From positions 1,302,001 through 1,366,000 of the forward strand of contig CAVYMJ010000006.1 of the NCBI GenBank assembly GCA_963769585.1: a DNA stretch of 64,000 nucleotides, written 5' to 3'. The DNA comes from SSC3 sp963769585. Its GTDB lineage: Bacteria; Actinomycetota; Actinomycetes; Propionibacteriales; Nocardioidaceae. Of the stretch, positions 19,661-26,044 are shown piece by piece. A program made the translations under genes and the position numbers. Under the pieces are notes generated by a model. It made no database searches. It was not told the DNA's origin and was given only the letters and a program-made list of their open reading frames with translations. The first letter of the stretch is position 1. The number at the start of each line of letters is the position of its first letter.

Positions 19661-20847
19661 CCCGCGACCTGGATCTGTTGGTCGGCCTCGGGGTCGAGGT
19701 TGATCCGGCACGAGTCGCAGGCGAGCTGGAGGAGAAGCTCCTCCTCGGTGCTGGCCTTCATGGAGCGGACCTCCTCCACGAAGCCCAGCGCGATGTCGAA
19801 GTCGCTCCGACCGTCCACACGCGGACGGACCGGCCGCGCGGCCGGGGTGACCCCTTGCGGCTTGAAGTCCAGCGTCAGCGTGTGCGGGAACCGCACGAGC
19901 AACCGGTCCATCGCATGTCGAGGCCGGACCGGATCGGTCAGCACGACCTGGAGCCAACGCCCCTCCTGCTCGACCAGGCCCGGGTCGGCAAGGAGATCCT
20001 CCAGCCGGCCGGTCACGGTCGCGAGGCCGCGTGGGACAGGCGCTGGAACGAAGTCGACGTTCTCCACGCCTGCTGCGCCGATGTCGAGCAACCAGGCGCC
20101 CTTGGTGTGGTCGGCCTCGGAGAAGGAGTACGCGAGGGGCGCGCCGCTGTACCTCACGGTCTCGGTCAAGGTGTGACGGCCGTGAAGATGGCCGAGCGCG
20201 GCGTAGGTGACGCCCGTGAACAGCGACGTCGGGGCGATCTGCAACCCGCCCACCGAGATGTCGCGCTCACTGTCGGAGGACATGACCCGGGCGGTGTCGG
20301 GTGAGCCTGCCACGAAGGCGTGCGCCATGACGATCGAGCGGGCCCCGGGCCTGGTGGACAGGTCGGAGTGGACGCGCTTCATGGCAGCCGACAGAGCTGC
20401 CGCGTGGGTCCGGGCGGGCAGCGACCAGGCCTGCCGCACGGCGTCAGGTTCGAGGTAAGGCAGGCCATAGACCACGACTTCGCCGTGCTGGTCACCCAGC
20501 ACCACCGGCGTGCCGACGTCCTGCCAGCGGGTGCGCAGATGGACGCCGGCGACGTCGGCCAGCCGCGCGTTGAAGCCCAGCCGGATGGGGGAGTCGTGGT
20601 TGCCGCTGGTGACGACGACCTTGGCGCGCGACGAAGCCAGGCGCGCGAAGGTCTCGCTGGCCAGCTCGACGGCGTCGACAGGTGGCAGCGCGCGGTCATA
20701 GATGTCGCCGGCGACCACGACGAGGTCCACCCGCTCGGACTCCACGGTGGCCACAAGGTGGTCGACGTACGTCGCCTGCGCACCGAGCAGCCCGACGCGG
20801 TGGAAGGACCGCCCCAGATGCCAGTCGGAGGTGTGCAGGACTCTCAT
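19657..20847 (-). CDS. sbcD: Exonuclease subunit SbcD (metallophosphoesterase)
   Basis: A 396-residue nuclease subunit. Metal-binding motifs of the Mre11/SbcD family are at the N-terminus: HTSDWHLG, AGDIYD, SGNHDS, and later GHLHGRH. The start is placed at MRVLHTSDWHLG, the usual N-terminus; the ten residues before it are not family-like. It begins the sbcD-sbcC-HAD operon, all with 4-base overlaps. FdhD follows upstream on the same strand with a 36-base gap. Confidence 0.93.
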   Translation of the reverse strand: MRVLHTSDWHLGRSFHRVGLLGAQATYVDHLVATVESERVDLVVVAGDIYDRALPPVDAVELASETFARLASSRAKVVVTSGNHDSPIRLGFNARLADVAGVHLRTRWQDVGTPVVLGDQHGEVVVYGLPYLEPDAVRQAWSLPARTHAAALSAAMKRVHSDLSTRPGARSIVMAHAFVAGSPDTARVMSSDSERDISVGGLQIAPTSLFTGVTYAALGHLHGRHTLTETVRYSGAPLAYSFSEADHTKGAWLLDIGAAGVENVDFVPAPVPRGLATVTGRLEDLLADPGLVEQEGRWLQVVLTDPVRPRHAMDRLLVRFPHTLTLDFKPQGVTPAARPVRPRVDGRSDFDIALGFVEEVRSMKASTEEELLLQLACDSCRINLDPEADQQIQVAG

Positions 20848-20883
20848 GTCGACGACGCTAGATGTCGAGGCCGACACTTTCGG

Positions 20884-21741
20884 CTATCCCACGCCGATCC
20901 TGTGCGCCGCGGTGTAGGTCACGAACCTGTCCGCGCTGAGGAAGCCCACCAGGCACACGCCGGCGTCGTCGGCCAGTCGCGCGGCCAGACTCGAGGGCGC
21001 GCCGATCGCAGCCAGCACGCCGACGCCCGCGGCGGCGGCCTTCTGGACGATCTCGAAGCCGATGCGACCGCTGACGCACAGCACCGGCGCCGCAGGGGAC
21101 TGCTGGGTCAACAGCCTGGCCCCGACCACCTTGTCGACGGCATTGTGTCGGCCGATGTCCTCGCGGATGACCAGGGCGCTGCCGCGCTCGTCGAAGAGCC
21201 CCGCCGCATGGAGTCCTCCGGTCGAGGCGAAGACTCGCTGGGCCTCTCGCAACGCTCGCGGCAGGGTCGTCAGCACCGAAGGCGCGATGACGGGCTGGTC
21301 GGTGGGCCGGCGTACCTCGCACAGCCCGAGTACCTCGTCGATGCTCTGCGTGCCGCAGACTCCGCAGGCGCTCGCTGCTGCCCCGGGGCCGTCGTACCGG
21401 GTAGCCGGTTCGCGCAGCGGAGGGCGGTCGATCTCGACGGTGACCACGTTGTAGGCCTGCTCGGCAGTGAGAGTGGGGTCGGTGCAGTAGGAGACGCCCC
21501 GGATCCAGGGGGCTTCCAGCACCCCCTCGCCGAAGAGCATCCCGGCAGCCAGCTCGAAGTCGTGGCCGGGGGTGCGCATCGTCACCGCGACCCGCTGCGC
21601 GACTCGCTCCGGGCAGGCCAGTCGCACCTCGAGCGGCTCCTCGGTGGCCAGCTTGTCCTCGTGGCTACGTATGTCGCCTTCGACGTACTCGTGGACGCGA
21701 ACCCGGGCTGTCACGCCGGGCCGGCGGTCGAGAGACCTCAT
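20884..21741 (-). CDS. fdhD: Formate dehydrogenase accessory sulfurtransferase FdhD
   Basis: A 285-residue protein needed to activate molybdenum-dependent formate dehydrogenase by moving sulfur from a cysteine desulfurase to the molybdenum cofactor. The conserved CGVCG loop carries the two essential Cys residues, and the motif VIREDIGRHNAVDK is complete. No formate dehydrogenase subunit or molybdopterin gene is nearby, so its partner is encoded elsewhere. The ATG start is 140 bases from the divergent OsmC gene. Confidence 0.92.
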   Translation of the reverse strand: MRSLDRRPGVTARVRVHEYVEGDIRSHEDKLATEEPLEVRLACPERVAQRVAVTMRTPGHDFELAAGMLFGEGVLEAPWIRGVSYCTDPTLTAEQAYNVVTVEIDRPPLREPATRYDGPGAAASACGVCGTQSIDEVLGLCEVRRPTDQPVIAPSVLTTLPRALREAQRVFASTGGLHAAGLFDERGSALVIREDIGRHNAVDKVVGARLLTQQSPAAPVLCVSGRIGFEIVQKAAAAGVGVLAAIGAPSSLAARLADDAGVCLVGFLSADRFVTYTAAHRIGVG

Positions 21742-21881
21742 CGGTCAAGACTAGTCATCGCTGCCGCGCCGGGACCGGGTCTGCTCTTCGACAAGGTGGG
21801 CCAGGCGCAGGACGCCAGCCCAGCACTGTGACCGCTTCGACCCCGAACGGCCTGTTTCGGAGTGTGTGGCAGGCTGACCGA

Positions 21882-22313
21882 ATGACTGACGATCGACGAT
21901 CGGTCGCCCTTGAACGCCTGTCCAAAGGGCGCTACCGGGCCACCAACAAGTACGGCGACACGCTGGTGGTCGGCGAGGGGCGCGGGGATGGGACGTTCAC
22001 ACCCGTCGAGCTCCTGCTCACGGCGATGGCCGCCTGCAGCGCGATCGATGTCGACTACATCGTGGGGAAGCGCGCGGAGCCGGTCTCCTTCCGGATCGCC
22101 TCCGAGGCGACCAAGGTGCGGGACGAGGGCGGCAACCACCTGTCCGACATCGTGATCACGTTCGACGCGCGGTTCGAGTCGACCGATGCCGGCCATGACG
22201 CCAAGGATGTCTTTCCCAGAGCCGTCGCCCAGTCCAACGACCGGCTCTGCACGGTGAGCCGAACTGTGGCGCTTGGGGTCCCGGTCGACGCCCGCATCGG
22301 CCCGGTTCCCTGA
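21882..22313 (+). CDS. OsmC-family protein
   Basis: A 143-residue protein of the OsmC/Ohr superfamily, small thiol-dependent enzymes that reduce organic hydroperoxides. The first redox Cys is in MAACSAIDVDYI and the second in DRLCTVSRTV near residue 130, the spacing of the family. It lacks the extra motifs of Ohr, so it belongs to the general OsmC/YhfA-like group with uncertain substrate. The ATG at 21882 is preferred over an upstream in-frame ATG because family similarity begins there. A GNAT gene follows after two bases. Confidence 0.82.
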   Translation: MTDDRRSVALERLSKGRYRATNKYGDTLVVGEGRGDGTFTPVELLLTAMAACSAIDVDYIVGKRAEPVSFRIASEATKVRDEGGNHLSDIVITFDARFESTDAGHDAKDVFPRAVAQSNDRLCTVSRTVALGVPVDARIGPVP

Positions 22314-22315
22314 CC

Positions 22316-22948
22316 GTGGACTTCTCCGGCTTCCGTGGGGAGACAGCGCGACTGCGGCTGCGTCCGTACGCCGCCACCGACCTGACGGCGTTCCTCGACC
22401 TGCATAGTCGCGAGGAGGTGGTCCGCTACATCCCCTGGGGTGTCTTGGATGAGCCTGCTTGTGTGGCGGCGATCGAGCGGTCGCAGAGATTGGGGTGGGA
22501 GAGCGACGGCGACGCGGTGAAGCTGGCTGCCCTGGACAAGGAGTCGGGCCGCCTCGCCGGCGAGCTGATCATCATGCTGCGCAGCGTGGAGCACGGCAAC
22601 GGCGAGGTCGGCTATGTGCTGCACCCGGACTTCCAGGGGAGGGGGCTGGCAACCGAAGGCGCGGGAGCCATGCTGCAGCTGGCCTTCGAGCAGCTCGGCA
22701 TGCGGCGGATGATCGCCCGTCTGGACACCCGCAACGTGTCCTCGGTCAGGGTTCTCGACCGCCTGGGGATGCGACGCGAAGCGCACCTGGTCAAGAACGA
22801 GTGGTTCAAGGGGGAGCTGGGTGACGAGTACGACTACGCCCTCTTGGCCGAGGAGTGGGCCAGCCGGCCGACCAGGTCGCTCATCTCGTGGACGACAGTC
22901 GCCCCGGCTGAGGAGAGCTCCCGGGCCTCGGTGAGCCCGCCCGCGTAG
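22316..22948 (+). CDS. GNAT-family N-acetyltransferase (RimJ/RimL-like)
   Basis: A 210-residue acetyltransferase. The acetyl-CoA binding loop is HPDFQGRGLATEG, followed by LGMRRMIARLDTRNVSSVRVLDRLGM, the pattern of the RimJ/RimL subgroup. The substrate is unknown. The GTG start sits two bases after the OsmC stop. The last 38 codons run antisense through the 3' end of the convergent HAD gene and do not look conserved; the functional domain ends near residue 175. Confidence 0.82.
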   Translation: MDFSGFRGETARLRLRPYAATDLTAFLDLHSREEVVRYIPWGVLDEPACVAAIERSQRLGWESDGDAVKLAALDKESGRLAGELIIMLRSVEHGNGEVGYVLHPDFQGRGLATEGAGAMLQLAFEQLGMRRMIARLDTRNVSSVRVLDRLGMRREAHLVKNEWFKGELGDEYDYALLAEEWASRPTRSLISWTTVAPAEESSRASVSPPA

Positions 22949-23733
22949 CCGAAGGCAGTCATCCCGGCGGCCAACGCCGCCTGGACTCCGTAGACCGAGT
23001 CCTCGACGACCGCACAGCGGGCGGGGGAGACCCCCATCCGCTCTGCGGCGTACAGGTACAGGTCGGGTGAGGGCTTTCCGCTCGCGACCTCGTCCACGCT
23101 GAACCGGCGCCCCGAGAAGCGCCCCGCCAGCCCGGTGAGACCGAGAGTGAGCCCCATCTTCTCCTGTGAGCCGCTGGAGGCGACGCAGTAGGCGAGCTCG
23201 ATGCCGTCGAGGTGGTCGAGCAGGGGAGGGACACCGGCGACCGGGGCCAGGGAACGCTCGAAGGCGCCGCGGATCTCCGCGGTCGTGATCACATCGAACC
23301 GTGTTGCGGCCTCGGGCCCGAGGCGCTCGGCGACCTCGGCGAGCATCGACGCGGAGGACCGACCCAGCCAGCGGCGCACGACCTCCGGGGCGTCGATCGG
23401 CCAGCCGAGCTCGGTGAGCACGCGCGCCTCCACGCCCACGGTGAGGATCTCGGAGTCGACGAGGACCCCGTCACAGTCGAAGATGACCAGGTCGAAGCTC
23501 TGCCGGCCACGGGGGCGGGCAACGTCCTCGTCTCCGGGAATCAGCAGTCGTCCGAGGAAACCGAGGAGCGCGGAGCCCACGAGGATCACCGCTCCCACGG
23601 AGAACAGCTTGCTTGGCTCGATGATGCCGATGGTGATGGCGATGAGAGCCCCGGCGAAGAGGGTCAGCGCGGGCAGCGCGTCCGAGAGTGCCTGACGTCT
23701 GCTGCGGGAGCCGTAGGGACGAGGGGATTCCAC
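22834..23733 (-). CDS. Membrane-anchored HAD hydrolase (fusion)
   Basis: A 299-residue protein with two parts. Residues 12-60 hold two hydrophobic helices (ALTLFAGALIAITIGII and VGAVILVGSALLGFLGRLLI), and residues 78-299 form a HAD phosphatase of the beta-phosphoglucomutase-like group: FDCDGVLVDSE, then SSGS, GKPSPDLY and VEDSVYGVQAA. No in-frame start codon lies between the two parts, so they appear to be one protein. The GTG at 23733 is chosen; it leaves 19 bases to the divergent gene. The hydrolase substrate is unknown, and an unrecorded frameshift joining two genes cannot be excluded. Confidence 0.72.
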   Translation of the reverse strand: MESPRPYGSRSRRQALSDALPALTLFAGALIAITIGIIEPSKLFSVGAVILVGSALLGFLGRLLIPGDEDVARPRGRQSFDLVIFDCDGVLVDSEILTVGVEARVLTELGWPIDAPEVVRRWLGRSSASMLAEVAERLGPEAATRFDVITTAEIRGAFERSLAPVAGVPPLLDHLDGIELAYCVASSGSQEKMGLTLGLTGLAGRFSGRRFSVDEVASGKPSPDLYLYAAERMGVSPARCAVVEDSVYGVQAALAAGMTAFGYAGGLTEARELSSAGATVVHEMSDLVGRLAHSSAKRA

Positions 23734-23752
23734 AGGCCCTAACCTACGAGAT

Positions 23753-24448
23753 GTGGCGGAACGCGAAGAGAGCACCGAGGATCCTGACTACCTCTCCTAC
23801 GAACAGTGGGGCGTCGCGTTCTTCAGCAGCGCGGTCACCGAGGAGAGGATCCTGGCTGCGGTCAACAAGCTCGCGGGACAGCCCATCAACGTCGGACCGA
23901 TCGGGGTGGGCCCCGGCAGGATCGCGCAGGTGAGAGCCACCGGGTCGATCGGAGAAGCCAGTTCCACCCCCGTGCCGGGTGAGTACGTGAGCTACCGCGT
24001 CGTGCTTCCCGTCGAGCTGACCTTCGACGTCGATCTCCAGGTCGACCGGCACCGCTTCCACGCCCAGCTCGAGGTTCCGCTCGTCCTCACCGCACGGGCG
24101 GCATCCCCGCTGAAGGTCGTGATCGACGTTGACGGCCCGATGCCAGACGAGGTGTCGATCAAGCTGAGGTCGGAGGGTCTGCGTGCCTCGATGCTCAACC
24201 GGGTGGTCGGCATCGAGGGTGAGCTGCAACGCTTCGTCGCACGGTACGTCGCCCGTGAGGTGCGCAAGCCGGCGATCGCCGGAGTACGCGTCATCGATGT
24301 CGCGGCAGCGATCGACGGTGCGATGAGGAACATCGGACTGCCCAGCAGCGGGGGAACGGGGCGTCGCGTCGCAGCTGACCTGGAGGAGGCGATCGTGGAG
24401 GAGATTCGCGAGAACGAGGACACCCTGATCGAGGGTATCCGCGAGTGA
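23753..24448 (+). CDS. Unrecognised protein, first of a tandem paralog pair
   Basis: A 231-residue protein of no family I can name. It is acidic at both ends. Its core reads GPIGVGPGR, then YRVVLPVELTFDVDLQV, a beta-rich LEVPLVLTARA segment, SMLNRVVGIEGELQRFVARYV and VIDVAAAID. The same blocks recur in the next gene. The alternating hydrophobic strands and amphipathic helices suggest a lipid- or hydrophobe-binding beta-helix-grip or TULIP-type fold, but this is only an impression. No signal peptide is seen. The stop overlaps the next start as GTGA. Confidence 0.75.
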   Translation: MAEREESTEDPDYLSYEQWGVAFFSSAVTEERILAAVNKLAGQPINVGPIGVGPGRIAQVRATGSIGEASSTPVPGEYVSYRVVLPVELTFDVDLQVDRHRFHAQLEVPLVLTARAASPLKVVIDVDGPMPDEVSIKLRSEGLRASMLNRVVGIEGELQRFVARYVAREVRKPAIAGVRVIDVAAAIDGAMRNIGLPSSGGTGRRVAADLEEAIVEEIRENEDTLIEGIRE

Positions 24449-25086
24449 AGGGGCCACACCTGAACGAGATCCCCGGGCCTTCCATGGCTCGCCTGCCCGA
24501 CGAGCTCTTCGGCAGCACCTTCATGAGACTGGTGCTGCACAAGCAGCGGGTGCTGGAGTCGGTCGACCGGGTGCTGGGGGAGGACCTCTCCCTGGGTCCG
24601 ATAGGGGCCGGGCCGGGTCGCGTGATGGCGAGGATCACGGCGCGAGGCACCTTCGGCAAGACCTACGGTGAAGAGCTCGAGGACCCCCAGACCCCGGGCT
24701 ACCGGGTCTTCCTTCCGGTCGCGGTCACCTTCGATCTGGACCTCCGCGTCGACACAGTCAGCTTCGAGGCCGACGTGCTCGTGCCGTTGACGCTGCGGAT
24801 GTTCGTCGAGGAGCCGCTCACGATCGTCTGGGACATCCAGCCGCCGTCGGAGGACGAGGTCACGATCTCGGTGAACGCGGACAAGCGACGCTCGGCGATC
24901 CTGCAGAAGGTCGCTGGGGTCGATGCGGAGCTGCGACGGTTCATCCTGCGGTTCGTGGCCCGGGAGCTCGCCAAGCCGCATGTCCGTAAGGCCACCCGCA
25001 TCGATGTCGTCTCGTTGATCGACCACGCATGGCCCGAGATCGCAAGCCAGTTCCTGCCGAACGGCCCTGAGGACCGGGTCGCCTGA
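24445..25086 (+). CDS. Unrecognised protein, second of a tandem paralog pair
   Basis: A 213-residue paralog of the preceding gene. Matching blocks are GPIGAGPGR, YRVFLPVAVTFDLDLRV, ADVLVPLTLRMF, AILQKVAGVDAELRRFILRFV and RIDVVSLID. The N-terminus differs (LPDELFGSTFMRLVLHKQ) and the acidic C-terminal tail of the first copy is absent. The function is unknown. Translation is coupled to the first copy by a 4-base overlap, and a methyltransferase begins three bases after the stop, so all three may form one unit. Confidence 0.75.
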   Translation: MKGPHLNEIPGPSMARLPDELFGSTFMRLVLHKQRVLESVDRVLGEDLSLGPIGAGPGRVMARITARGTFGKTYGEELEDPQTPGYRVFLPVAVTFDLDLRVDTVSFEADVLVPLTLRMFVEEPLTIVWDIQPPSEDEVTISVNADKRRSAILQKVAGVDAELRRFILRFVARELAKPHVRKATRIDVVSLIDHAWPEIASQFLPNGPEDRVA

Positions 25087-25088
25087 GA

Positions 25089-25901
25089 GTGCCGTCGTAC
25101 GCCGAAGTGGCGGACCAGCTACGGGCTGCCGGTTGCGTCTATCCCGAGGACGAAGCCGTGCTGCTGATCGACGCTGCTTCCGGGGCCGAGCTCGCCGACC
25201 TCGTGGACCGCCGGGTGGGGGGAGAGCCCCTGGAGCACATCGTCGGCTGGGTACAGTTCGCCGGTCTTCGGATCGTGGTGGAGCCCGGAGTCTTCGTCCC
25301 TCGTCGCCGTACCGAGCTGTTGGCTCGGCGCGCTGCTTCTCTGGCCCTGCCCGGGGCCAGCATCGTCGACCTCTGCTGCGGGTCGGGCGCCGTCGGCGCA
25401 GTGGTCCGCGCCGTCGAACCCAGCGCCCAGCTGTACGCCGCCGACCTGGACCCCGTCGCGGTTCGCTGTGCCCGGCGCAACCTTGGTGGCCACGGTGGTC
25501 CCGGGACCGAGCGAGGCGTCGAGCCGGGGAACTATCCAGGGGTCTATCAAGGGGACCTCTACGACGCCCTGCCAGGCGACCTCAGGGGCCGGGTCGACGT
25601 ACTGGTCGCGAACGCACCGTACGTCCCCTCGGGCCAGCTCGCCAGCCTGCCCCGCGAAGCACGCGACCATGAGCCCCGCAGGACCCTTGACGGCGGTCCA
25701 GACGGGCTCGACGTGATCAGACGGATCGTTGCCGGGGTAGGGGAGTGGCTGGCCTCAAGCGCCACGCTGCTTGTCGAGGTCGGCGTTTCGCAGGAGGCTG
25801 TGGCGCGCGCGCTCTGCGCTGAAGCTGGGCTGATCGCCCAGGTGGTGCCCGCCCCCGAAGCCGGCGCCGCGGTGGTCATCGCGTCCGCTCGGGGACGCTA
25901 G
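25089..25901 (+). CDS. PrmC-like N5-glutamine methyltransferase homolog
   Basis: A 270-residue S-adenosylmethionine-dependent methyltransferase. Motif I VDLCCGSGAVG binds the cofactor, and NAPYVP stands in place of the NPPY motif of PrmC/HemK enzymes, which methylate the glutamine of release-factor GGQ loops. The FVPRRRTELL segment before motif I is also PrmC-like. The change from NPPY to NAPY marks a PrmC-related paralog group in actinobacteria rather than PrmC itself. The protein substrate is unknown. The GTG start is three bases after the paralog pair. Confidence 0.8.
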   Translation: MPSYAEVADQLRAAGCVYPEDEAVLLIDAASGAELADLVDRRVGGEPLEHIVGWVQFAGLRIVVEPGVFVPRRRTELLARRAASLALPGASIVDLCCGSGAVGAVVRAVEPSAQLYAADLDPVAVRCARRNLGGHGGPGTERGVEPGNYPGVYQGDLYDALPGDLRGRVDVLVANAPYVPSGQLASLPREARDHEPRRTLDGGPDGLDVIRRIVAGVGEWLASSATLLVEVGVSQEAVARALCAEAGLIAQVVPAPEAGAAVVIASARGR

Positions 25902-25973
25902 CCAGCCCCCATGCGGCCGCCTCACCTGTGGTACCCGTGTGCCGGAATAACACCTATTTCGGCCATTTAGGTC

Positions 25974-25999
25974 ACATATTGACTGAATTCTTCATATGT
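25974..25999. promoter_or_regulatory. AT-rich inverted repeat before the conservon
   Basis: ACATAT and ATATGT flank a 14-base centre that contains GAATTC, inside a 60-base AT-rich patch that stands out from the high-GC surroundings. TTGACT (25979-25984) could be a -35 box, but no good -10 lies at 16-18 bases. This is the likely promoter/operator region of the cvn operon that starts at 26045. Confidence 0.4.
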
Positions 26000-26044
26000 T
26001 GAGTGCACCCGTTTGCCACCACTTAAGAACCTCGGGGGGCTTCA

